Shown here one piece after another: positions 26,210-32,917 of a stretch of DNA of 64,000 bases (its first letter is position 1; each line of letters starts with the position of its first letter). Source of the stretch: Methylocystis bryophila (GTDB lineage Bacteria; Pseudomonadota; Alphaproteobacteria; Rhizobiales; Beijerinckiaceae); contig NZ_AP027149.1 in the NCBI RefSeq assembly GCF_027925445.1, positions 3,546,501 through 3,610,500 on the forward strand, given 5' to 3'. Position numbers and translations under genes: made by a program. The notes below the pieces were generated by a model that did not search any database, was not told the DNA's origin, and saw nothing but the letters and a program-made list of their open reading frames with translations.

Positions 26210-26863
26210 TTATCGCTCGAACGATTCCGTTCGAGCGGGAAACGCGCTAAGGCGAGGGCGCGAGGTCGTGGAAGCTCCCCGCAGCCGAGGAAGCCCCCTA
26301 CCCCACGAGCCGCTTGCGCATATGCTTGCGACCAGAACGAGGACGAGAAGCGCCAAGGCCGGCAAGCCGGCGCCGGGAAGCGGGCCAGGGGCCGAATCCA
26401 AAACTTGCGCGATCACTGGAGCGTCGATGTTTGCGAGGAATGTGCCCGTGACGTCCCCGGTCGTAGTATTGATGGTAGAATTCGGCCCGAGATAGTCGAC
26501 AGCAACTGTCGACGGCGTGCTCCCTGAAGCCTGGAGCCAATCGACAACAGCCTCGTAGCCAGTGGCATCGGTAGAAATGAAATCAGGGCCGCCGGAAATC
26601 CCAGGACCGGACCAGGATCCGATATAGACCGAAAATCCTCCAGGAGGCGTGGCCACCGCAAAATTGGGGTTCGCAAAGGTGACGGAAGCCCCTCCGACCG
26701 GGGTAAAACCCAAGCTCGAGGAGATGACGCTGTTGGTGGCGAAATCAACCGTGAAGGAGCCGGACAAATACCCTTCGGGTGTTCCGGTGCTCGGCGGAGG
26801 TGAGGAGAGCGAGGTGACAGTATACAGCGGATCATTGTTAAAACTATAGGTTACGACGGTCAC
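26210..26863 (-). CDS. Surface protein with a PEP-CTERM-like anchor
   Basis: The 217-residue, Ser/Thr/Gly-rich, probably beta-rich protein contains a C-terminal motif APGPLPGAGLPALALLVLVLVAS. It resembles the Pro-Gly-Ala-Gly plus membrane-helix part of PEP-CTERM-type sorting signals, followed by a basic tail. No convincing N-terminal signal peptide is visible, and the start (GTG-like, 26863) may be wrong. The last residues are encoded by a hairpin (CGCTCGAAC-GATTCC-GTTCGAGCG at 26214-26237), so the natural end may have been altered. The function is unknown. Confidence 0.6.
   Translation of the reverse strand: MTVVTYSFNNDPLYTVTSLSSPPPSTGTPEGYLSGSFTVDFATNSVISSSLGFTPVGGASVTFANPNFAVATPPGGFSVYIGSWSGPGISGGPDFISTDATGYEAVVDWLQASGSTPSTVAVDYLGPNSTINTTTGDVTGTFLANIDAPVIAQVLDSAPGPLPGAGLPALALLVLVLVASICASGSWGRGLPRLRGASTTSRPRLSAFPARTESFER
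26214..26237 (-). repeat. Perfect 9-bp hairpin at the 3' end of the anchor protein gene
   Basis: CGCTCGAAC and GTTCGAGCG flank GATTCC. The hairpin lies inside the last codons of the gene at 26210-26863 and next to the repeat at 26136-26184. Confidence 0.6.
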
Positions 26864-27100
26864 GACAGTTCCTCCAGCTCGATCGATGTTTGCAATGGCG
26901 CAGCGTCAGCCGTGCGTTGGGAGAATGCACGCGGAAACACCAAAGTAAATCGTTATAAAGTGGAGTTGTATGAGACAATAAACAAATATTTCGCCTGTTG
27001 CATCGGCGCCACAGTCTCCCCCGATGAGGTACCAGAAGCCCAGGCCCGTCGGTGAGCGGCGAAGAGAAAACGAGGAGCACAGCGTCTTTCTTCCGGCCGA

Positions 27101-27115
27101 CGTTATGTTATAACG
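27101..27115. promoter_or_regulatory. Zur-like operator
   Basis: CGTTAT-GTT-ATAACG is a perfect palindrome with 6-base arms, ending 5 bases before the ATG of the first gene of the zinc-type uptake operon. It matches the GTTATRTTATAAC-type core of alphaproteobacterial Zur sites. Zinc-bound Zur would block transcription here. Confidence 0.7.
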
Positions 27116-27120
27116 CTCGC

Positions 27121-27279
27121 ATGTCCGACCTGCCCGCGACCGCCGCCTTTAAGAAAGCTCCGTCGCCCGCCGACAGCCCGATGCGCGACGCGCTCGGCGC
27201 GTCAGCTTGGGCACGGCTCTCGCCGATCCTGGTCGCGCTCGTCGGCCTCTGGGGCCTCGTTTATTGGGCGCTGCGGTGA
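27121..27279 (+). CDS. 52-residue single-helix membrane protein leading the znu operon
   Basis: The product is 52 residues long. It has a polar N-terminal part with several Pro/Asp (KKAPSPADSPMRDALG) and one C-terminal membrane helix (ARLSPILVALVGLWGLVYWALR). Its stop overlaps the GTG of znuC by four bases, and the Zur-like palindrome lies directly upstream, so it is the first gene of the regulated operon. I do not recognise a family. It may be a small accessory subunit or only a leader for coupled translation. Confidence 0.65.
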   Translation: MSDLPATAAFKKAPSPADSPMRDALGASAWARLSPILVALVGLWGLVYWALR

Positions 27280-28034
27280 GCGCGCCCGCCGCGCCGACGA
27301 TCACGCTGGAAAATCTGACGCTGGGCTATGAAGGGCGCGACGTCGTCGAGGGACTCGACGGCGCCGTCCGGCCCGGAGAGCTCTTAGCGCTCTGCGGGCC
27401 GAACGGTGGCGGCAAGTCGACGATCCTCAAAGCCATCGCCGGGCTGCTCAAGCCGCTCTCCGGACGCGTGCGCATCGCGGGCGGCTCGGCCGGGGAGATC
27501 GCCTATCTGCCGCAGAGCGCGGACATAGACGTGACCTTCCCCATTCGCGTGGGCGAATTCGTCTCGCTCGGCGCGCTGCGCCGGCGCGGCCTTTTCGCCG
27601 GCTCCAACGCCGAGGAGCGCGCACGCGTCGCCGCCGCATTAGAAGCCGTCGGCCTTTCAAGCCTGGAGCGTCGCCCGCTTGGCGCGCTTTCGGGGGGCCA
27701 GCTTCAGCGCGCGCTTTTTGCGCGACTGATCGTCGAGGATCGCGACGTGATCCTCCTCGACGAACCCTTCGGCGCGATCGACCGGGCGACGACCGAGCAT
27801 CTGCTCACGCTCGTCGAGCGCTGGCATGCGCAAGGCCGCACGGTCATCGCGGCGCTACACGAATTCGACCTCGTGCGCCGCGCCTTTCCCACGACGCTGC
27901 TCGTCGCCGGACGGCCGATCTTTTTCGGAGACACGCGCCGCGCGCTCAGCGAAGAGAATTTGGCCGCTGCGGAGCTGGCGGCGCGAAAGCGCGAAGCGGT
28001 GCGAGAATCGCGGGCGGCGCGCCATGCTGTTTGA
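27276..28034 (+). CDS. znuC: Zinc/manganese-type ABC transporter ATPase
   Basis: The 252-residue ABC ATPase powers metal import. Walker A is CGPNGGGKST (near residue 43), the Q loop is in IAYLPQSADID, the signature is LSGGQLQRALFARL and Walker B is VILLDEPFGAID. The switch His is in IAALHEFD. The GTG start overlaps the preceding small gene, and the stop overlaps the permease start by 11 bases. The operon order ATPase-permease-binding protein and the Zur-like box support zinc. Manganese is the alternative. Confidence 0.88.
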   Translation: MSAPAAPTITLENLTLGYEGRDVVEGLDGAVRPGELLALCGPNGGGKSTILKAIAGLLKPLSGRVRIAGGSAGEIAYLPQSADIDVTFPIRVGEFVSLGALRRRGLFAGSNAEERARVAAALEAVGLSSLERRPLGALSGGQLQRALFARLIVEDRDVILLDEPFGAIDRATTEHLLTLVERWHAQGRTVIAALHEFDLVRRAFPTTLLVAGRPIFFGDTRRALSEENLAAAELAARKREAVRESRAARHAV

Positions 28035-28884
28035 CCTCCTCGTCGCACCTTTTGCGGACTATGGCTTCATGCGGCGCGCGCTCGTGGGCGGCCTCGCGCT
28101 CGCGCTGTCGGGAAGTCCGCTCGGCGTGTTTCTGGTGCTGCGGCGCATGTCTCTTGCCGGCGACGCGCTCTCACATGCGATTCTGCCCGGCGCGGCGATC
28201 GGCTATCTCCTCGCCGGCTTGTCGCTTCCGGCGATGAGCTTCGGCGGGCTCGTCGCGGGGCTCGCCGTCGCCCTGCTCTCGGGCGCAGCCGCGAGACTCT
28301 CGGCGTTGCGCGAGGATGCGTCGCTCGCCGCCTTCTACCTCGTCTCGCTCGCGCTCGGCGTCACGCTCATCTCGATCAAAGGCTCGAGCGTGGATCTGCT
28401 GCATGTGCTGTTCGGCTCGGCTCTCTCTCTCGACGATGCGGCGCTCTACCTGCTTGCCGGCGTCGCGAGCGTGACGCTCGCGCTCATCGCGGTCTTCTAT
28501 CGCGCGCTCGCGCTCGACACGCTCGACCCCGTTTTTCTGCGCCGCGCCAGCCGCTGGGGCGAGTTCATCCCCTTTCTGTTTCTCGCTCTCGTCGTGCTCA
28601 ATCTCGTCGCGGGCTTTCAAGCGCTCGGCACGCTGATGGCGGTCGGGCTCATGATGCTTCCCGCCGCCGTAGCGAGGCTCTTGGCCCGCGATCTCTCGAC
28701 GACGCTGGCGCTCGCGGCGCTGATCGGCGCGGCCTGCGTTTATGCGGGTCTCGTATTCTCCTACCACTCCGGCGCGCCCACGGGACCGTCGATCGTGCTT
28801 TGCGCCGGTCTCGCCTATTTTGTGGCGCTCGGTCTCGCATCGCGACGCCAAATCCTGCCGAGGAGGCAGCCATGCGAAGACTAA
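28024..28884 (+). CDS. znuB: Zinc/manganese-type ABC transporter permease
   Basis: The 286-residue ABC-3 family permease has about eight membrane helices. The family motif GVFLVLRRMSLAGDALSHAILPGAAIGYLL (quoted as a region, residues 33-62) contains the conserved SLxGDAxSHxxLPG. Later VGLMMLPAAVARLLARDL and SYHSGAPTGPSIVL are also typical. It starts inside the end of znuC and ends 13 bases into the binding-protein gene. It forms the inner-membrane channel of the importer. Confidence 0.9.
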   Translation: MLFDLLVAPFADYGFMRRALVGGLALALSGSPLGVFLVLRRMSLAGDALSHAILPGAAIGYLLAGLSLPAMSFGGLVAGLAVALLSGAAARLSALREDASLAAFYLVSLALGVTLISIKGSSVDLLHVLFGSALSLDDAALYLLAGVASVTLALIAVFYRALALDTLDPVFLRRASRWGEFIPFLFLALVVLNLVAGFQALGTLMAVGLMMLPAAVARLLARDLSTTLALAALIGAACVYAGLVFSYHSGAPTGPSIVLCAGLAYFVALGLASRRQILPRRQPCED

Positions 28885-29753
28885 AGCGAATTCTCCTGCT
28901 GCTCTGCGTCCTTGCGGCGGCGCCGGCCGCGGCGGAAACGCCGGCAGCGCCGCTGCCCGTCGTCGCGAGCTTCTCGATCCTCGGCGACTTCGTGCGTGAG
29001 GTCGCCGGCGACGCGGCAACGGTGAGCGTGATCGTCGGGCCCGACGGCGACGCGCATGTCTATGAGCCGACCCCGGCGGACGCGAGGAAGCTCAGCGAGG
29101 CCAAGCTCGTTTTCGTTAATGGGCTCGGCTTCGAGGGCTGGCTCGACCGCCTTGTCGCCGCTTCCAACGCCAAGGCCCGCGTCGTCGTCGCGAGCGCTGG
29201 CGTCGCGCCCCGCGAGCTCGACGGCGGCGCCGATCCGCACGCCTGGCAGGATGTCGCCAACGCCCGCCGCTATGTGGAGACCATCCGCGACGCCCTCACA
29301 GCCGCGGACCCGGGGCGCAGCGCGCTCTATGAGAAGAGAGCGGCGGCCTATCTCGCGCGGTTGGAGGCGCTCGATAAGGAGATCGTCGCCGCGATCGCGG
29401 GGATACCGAGCGACCGGCGCCGCATCGTCTCGACGCATGACGCTTTCGGCTATTTCGCCGCGCGCTATGGGCTGGCGTTCATCGCGCCGCAGGGCGTCTC
29501 GACCGAAGCCGAGCCCTCGGCGCGCGACATCGCCCGCATCATCGACGCGGCGCGCCACGAGAAGGTCGCGGCGGTCTTTTTGGAGAACATCTCCGATCCG
29601 CGCCTCGCCCGGCGCCTCGCGGCGGAAAGCAGCGTGAAGCTCGGCGGCGAGCTCTATTCCGACGCGCTCTCAGGACCCCGCGGCCCGGCCGCGACCTATG
29701 TCGCGATGATGCGCCATAACGCGCAGGAGCTGACGAAGGCGCTGGGGCGCTGA
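28872..29753 (+). CDS. znuA: Zinc/manganese-type ABC transporter binding protein (cluster 9)
   Basis: The 293-residue periplasmic metal binder has a signal peptide (to about residue 22) and the cluster A-I fold. The metal ligands are in DGDAHVYEPTPAD (His near 68), GGADPHAWQD (His near 132), STHDAFGYF (His near 198) and the late Asp/Glu region LGGELYSD. The His/Asp-rich loop common in zinc-specific ZnuA is missing, so Mn or another divalent ion cannot be excluded by sequence. The Zur-like box favours zinc. AGGAGGC precedes the ATG. Confidence 0.87.
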   Translation: MRRLKRILLLLCVLAAAPAAAETPAAPLPVVASFSILGDFVREVAGDAATVSVIVGPDGDAHVYEPTPADARKLSEAKLVFVNGLGFEGWLDRLVAASNAKARVVVASAGVAPRELDGGADPHAWQDVANARRYVETIRDALTAADPGRSALYEKRAAAYLARLEALDKEIVAAIAGIPSDRRRIVSTHDAFGYFAARYGLAFIAPQGVSTEAEPSARDIARIIDAARHEKVAAVFLENISDPRLARRLAAESSVKLGGELYSDALSGPRGPAATYVAMMRHNAQELTKALGR

Positions 29754-29781
29754 GAGAGGGAGTAGAAGCCCCCTCCCCGAC

Positions 29782-29805
29782 CCCTCCCCCGCACGCGGGA
29801 GAGGG
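29782..29805. repeat. CCCTCCCCC palindromic repeat, copy 7
   Basis: Arms CCCTCCCCCGC and GCGGGAGAGGG lie in the 67-base convergent gap between znuA and the YqeY gene. Confidence 0.8.
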
Positions 29806-29820
29806 AGAAGACTCGGCGGC

Positions 29821-30270
29821 TCACCCTGACAGCGCCGCCTTCACCGCCGCGCTCGCCTTGGAAAAATCCATGCGGCCGGCGTGCTTTTCCTTGAGCGCGG
29901 CCACGACCTTGCCCATATCCTTGATGGAGCTGGCGCCGACCTCTGCGATCGCCGCTTTGATCGCCTCCGCCGCCTCGGCCTCGCTGAGCTGCTGAGGCAG
30001 ATAGCTCATGATCACCGCGATCTCGCTCTTTTCTTTCGCGGCGAGATCGGGACGGTTGTTCTTCTCGTAAATATCGAGCGATTCCTGACGGCTCTTGATC
30101 ATCTTCTGCAGCACGGCGAGCACATCGGCGTTGGCGACCGTCCCGCCGGCAACCCGCGCCTCAATGTCCTTGTCCTTCAACGCGGCGTTGATGAGCCGCA
30201 GCGCGTCGACCTTCTCGCGCTCGCCCGCCTTCATGGCGACTTTCATGTCCTCTTTCAGTTTTTCGCGCAT
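29821..30270 (-). CDS. GatB/YqeY-domain protein
   Basis: The 149-residue helical protein begins MREKLKEDMKVAMKAGEREKVDALRLINAALKD, typical of YqeY, with IMSYLPQQLSEAEAAEAI in the middle and KDMGKVVAALKEKHAGRMDFSKAS near the end. The domain is shared with the tail of GatB, the amidotransferase acting on mischarged tRNA, but stand-alone members have no firmly known role. It is divergent from carA, an arrangement common in alphaproteobacteria. Confidence 0.93.
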   Translation of the reverse strand: MREKLKEDMKVAMKAGEREKVDALRLINAALKDKDIEARVAGGTVANADVLAVLQKMIKSRQESLDIYEKNNRPDLAAKEKSEIAVIMSYLPQQLSEAEAAEAIKAAIAEVGASSIKDMGKVVAALKEKHAGRMDFSKASAAVKAALSG

Positions 30271-30355
30271 GGCCTTTCCCCTTGACAGCCGTTTATATAA
30301 GACCGGGGGCGAAGCCCTCGCCGGGACGGACGACGGGCATAGAGCGGGCGCGAGC

Positions 30356-31546
30356 GTGGATCAAGGAAAAGAACAGGGCTGGACCAAACCGGTGAAGACG
30401 GGCGTGCTGGTGCTGGCTTCGGGCGAGGTTCTCGAAGGCTTTGGCGTCGGCGCCGAGGGAGAGGCCGTCGGCGAGGTCTGCTTCAATACGGCGATGACCG
30501 GCTATCAGGAGATTTTGACCGATCCTTCCTACGCCGGGCAGATCATCACTTTCACCTTTCCGCATATTGGCAATGTCGGCGCGAATGACGAGGACGTCGA
30601 GACCGTCGATTTTTCGCGCAGCGCCGGCGCCCTCGGCGCGATCTTCGGCCTGAAGCCGACAGAGCCCTCAAGCCATCGCGCGCAAACGCCGCTGGCCGAC
30701 TGGCTCTCTTCGCGCGGGATCATCGGCCTGTATGGGATCGACACGCGCGCGCTGACCGCCTTCATCCGGGACCGGGGCATGCCGAACGCCGTCATCGCGC
30801 ATGCGCCGGACGGGCGCTTCGACCTCGAGCGGCTACGCGCCAAGGCTGCCGCCTGGCACGGCATTGACGGCACAGACCTCGTGCCTTCGGTCGGCGCCAA
30901 GGAGCGTTTCGACTGGAAGGAGACGAGCTGGAAGCTCGGCTCAGGCTATGGCGTGCGCGACGGAGAGCCGAAACTGCGCGTCGTCGCGATCGACTATGGC
31001 GTCAAACGCAACATCCTGCGGCTGTTGGCCGAGGCCGGCTGCGAGGTGATCGTGGCCCCGGCCACGGCGCCCGCTTCCGAGATTCTCGCCTACCACCCCG
31101 ACGGCGTCTTTTTGTCGAATGGCCCGGGCGACCCGGCCGAAACAGGCAAATACGCCGTGCCGGTCATCAAGGCGCTGCTCGAGAAGAAGGTGCCGACCTT
31201 CGGCATATGCCTCGGTCATCAGATGATGGCGCTCGCGGTCGGCGCGAAGACAAGGAAAATGCCGCAGGGCCATCACGGCGCCAATCATCCGGTCAAGGAT
31301 TTCACGACCGGCAAGGTCGAGATCGTCTCGATGAACCACGGCTTCGCCGTCGATCGCGACACGCTGCCGGCCAACGCCACGGAGACGCATCGCTCGCTCT
31401 TCGACGGCTCCAATTGCGGCATCGCGCTCACAGACCGTCCGGCCTTCTCGGTGCAGCACCACCCCGAAGCCTCGCCCGGCCCGCAGGACAGCCATTACCT
31501 CTTCCAGCGCTTCGTCGAGATGATGGAGAAGTCGAAGGTGGCGTGA
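30356..31546 (+). CDS. carA: Carbamoyl-phosphate synthase small subunit
   Basis: CarA hydrolyses glutamine and passes ammonia to CarB for carbamoyl phosphate, a precursor of arginine and pyrimidines. The 396-residue protein has the N-terminal TAMTGYQEILTDPSYAGQIITFTFPHIGN region (near residues 45-75), and the class I amidotransferase site FGICLGHQMMALA with nucleophile Cys near 287. The late catalytic HHPEASPGPQDS also appears. The first plausible start is GTG at 30356, and a second GTG at 30392 is possible. carB is not adjacent. Confidence 0.93.
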   Translation: MDQGKEQGWTKPVKTGVLVLASGEVLEGFGVGAEGEAVGEVCFNTAMTGYQEILTDPSYAGQIITFTFPHIGNVGANDEDVETVDFSRSAGALGAIFGLKPTEPSSHRAQTPLADWLSSRGIIGLYGIDTRALTAFIRDRGMPNAVIAHAPDGRFDLERLRAKAAAWHGIDGTDLVPSVGAKERFDWKETSWKLGSGYGVRDGEPKLRVVAIDYGVKRNILRLLAEAGCEVIVAPATAPASEILAYHPDGVFLSNGPGDPAETGKYAVPVIKALLEKKVPTFGICLGHQMMALAVGAKTRKMPQGHHGANHPVKDFTTGKVEIVSMNHGFAVDRDTLPANATETHRSLFDGSNCGIALTDRPAFSVQHHPEASPGPQDSHYLFQRFVEMMEKSKVA

Positions 31547-31581
31547 GCAGTGGAGCCCCCTCCGGCTCGCTCCGCTCGCCA

Positions 31582-31606
31582 CCTCCCCCGCTCCGCGGGA
31601 GAGGGG
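31582..31606. repeat. CCTCCCCCGC palindromic repeat, copy 8
   Basis: Arms CCTCCCCCGC and GCGGGAGAGG lie after carA. Together with the preceding CCGGCTCGCTCCGCTCG block (from 31554) the unit recurs as copy 10 at 32093-32143. Confidence 0.8.
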
Positions 31607-31651
31607 ACGCTCACCATCAGCCTATCGCAAATCATAAGGGCCGAATCTGCC

Positions 31652-31697
31652 CCCTCCCCCGCGTAGCCCGTCATTCGACGGGCTACGCGGGGGAGGG
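31652..31697. repeat. Perfect 21-bp hairpin (repeat copy 9)
   Basis: Two 21-base arms, CCCTCCCCCGCGTAGCCCGT plus C and its exact complement, surround the loop ATTC. It is an enlarged member of the same repeat family. It lies 16 bases beyond the end of the broken DUF559 gene. Confidence 0.9.
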
Positions 31698-31713
31698 TTG
31701 GGGAGGGGACAAT

Positions 31714-32058
31714 CTAAGCGCCGCCCCTACCCTCTACCCAAGCCAGAATCGTCTCGCAGACGCCGTCGAGATTGCGATACACGTCGTCATTGCTGACGCG
31801 CAACACGCGATACCCATTGGCGCCGAACCACGCCTCACGTCGCGCGTCGTCGGCAATCTATTCGTCGGTCGAATGCGTCGCGCCGTCCACCTCGATGACG
31901 AGGTTCGCCGTCGCACAGATGAAATCCGCGATGAAAGGGCCACAAGGCGCCTGCCGTCGAAAAGAGTGACCCGCAAGGCGATGCGCGCGCAGCCGATACC
32001 AAAGCTTGCGTTCGGCGTCAGTGAGATCATGCCGCAGCCCACGCGCATGCTGCGTCAT
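31714..32058 (-). pseudogene. DUF559 endonuclease-like gene broken by an in-frame TAG
   Basis: Read on the minus strand from ATG 32058, the frame gives MTQHARGLRHDLTDAERKLW, then RLAGHSFRRQAPCGPFIADF and NLVIEVDGATHSTDE. It then hits TAG at 31858-31860. The same frame continues with IADDARREAWFGANGYRVLR, then VSNDDVYRNLDGVCETILAW, to TAG at 31714. Together this is one complete 114-residue DUF559 protein (restriction-endonuclease-like fold, related to Vsr). One C-to-T change would explain the stop. Fragments include both halves of the fold, so function is probably lost. It lies between direct copies of the CCCTCC repeat. Confidence 0.85.
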
Positions 32059-32119
32059 GGTCTTTGTCTGACGCACACGGCGGTCCTTTCACGCCCCCTC
32101 CGGCTCGCTGCGCTCGCTA

Positions 32120-32143
32120 CCTCCCCCGCTGCGCGGGAGAGGG
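32120..32143. repeat. CCTCCCCCGC palindromic repeat, copy 10
   Basis: Arms CTCCCCCGC and GCGGGAGAG are preceded by a CCGGCTCGCTGCGCTCG block, nearly identical over about 50 bases to copy 8, in direct orientation on the far side of the DUF559 pseudogene. Confidence 0.8.
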
Positions 32144-32210
32144 ATGCGCGGGCGCGCCATTACTGCTTACGTCGAAGTTCCCAGTACCGTCATCACATGC
32201 GCAACCCGCC

Positions 32211-32235
32211 CCCTCTCCCGCGAAGCGGGGGAGGG
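32211..32235. repeat. CCCTCTCCCG palindromic repeat, copy 11
   Basis: Arms CCCTCTCCCGC and GCGGGGGAGGG flank GAA, with a TTGGGGAGGGGG tail, 26 bases beyond the stop of the ImmA-like gene. Confidence 0.8.
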
Positions 32236-32260
32236 TTGGGGAGGGGGCATCGTGTGCATC

Positions 32261-32902
32261 TCATCTACATGAGACACCGCAAGCAATGCATCGGAGCCTC
32301 GATGCGATGATCGCAACCGACTGAGATCCGCATCTTAGACAGAATTCGGAACTCATTCTGAGCGGTCTTCTCTCCTGAAGCGCTCGCCAAAAGTCATAGA
32401 ACTCTGACGGGAAGTTGAACCGGCACATGAATGAAGCTCGATCATCGCATCCCACCGCAAGATAGGCTGGCGCCATCACAAGCGCAGCCCAAGCGTTCGC
32501 TTGCCACTCCGCGCTCTCCGTGTTCTCGGCATAAGCGATTTGAGATTCGGTACTATATGAAAACGACGAGATGGCATGCTTGTGAAATTTTGCATGAGCA
32601 AGCTCATGAAGCAACTTGAAGCAAGCCAGAGGCTCTGGAATCGCATCCCCAGCCTCGTCCCACAAACCTTCGTTGCAAACTATCGCCAGCTCTTTCCGAT
32701 CAAAGTAAGGCTCCTCCTCCCGATCATGCCGGAGGAGGCGAAGCATTTCCTTTCTTTCAGGATCGAGACTAACATTCCTCTCAATCAGGATCCGAAAGCG
32801 GAGTTGGCACAGATGATCAACGCCAGCCCTTTCTCGCTCATCCATAGCCGATGCGAGCAGTGTTTCGTATGAACGAAATGCGACTTTGTGGTCGATCGGC
32901 AT
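32261..32902 (-). CDS. ImmA/IrrE-like metallopeptidase-domain protein with C-terminal zinc ribbon
   Basis: The 213-residue protein has the zincin motif HELAH (in LLHELAHAKFHKH, near residues 99-111) followed by ESAEWQANAWAALVMAP, where the third metal-ligand Glu is expected. This is the layout of the ImmA/IrrE (COG2856) family. The C-terminus ends with CLRCGSQSVAIIASRLRCIACG, a likely zinc ribbon. Family members often cleave repressors or anti-toxins. No HTH partner gene is adjacent. It starts 16 bases after nrdJ on the same strand and is visibly AT-richer than nrdJ, which suggests acquisition. The target is unknown. Confidence 0.78.
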   Translation of the reverse strand: MPIDHKVAFRSYETLLASAMDERERAGVDHLCQLRFRILIERNVSLDPERKEMLRLLRHDREEEPYFDRKELAIVCNEGLWDEAGDAIPEPLACFKLLHELAHAKFHKHAISSFSYSTESQIAYAENTESAEWQANAWAALVMAPAYLAVGCDDRASFMCRFNFPSEFYDFWRALQERRPLRMSSEFCLRCGSQSVAIIASRLRCIACGVSCR

Positions 32903-32917
32903 GGGCGTCCCCCTTCG

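Noticed and set aside
31734..32048. A 104-codon minus-strand frame over the DUF559 region
   Set aside because: It is in another frame than the homologous one and looks like Ser/Arg-rich noise; the DUF559 frame with a TAG is the real remnant.
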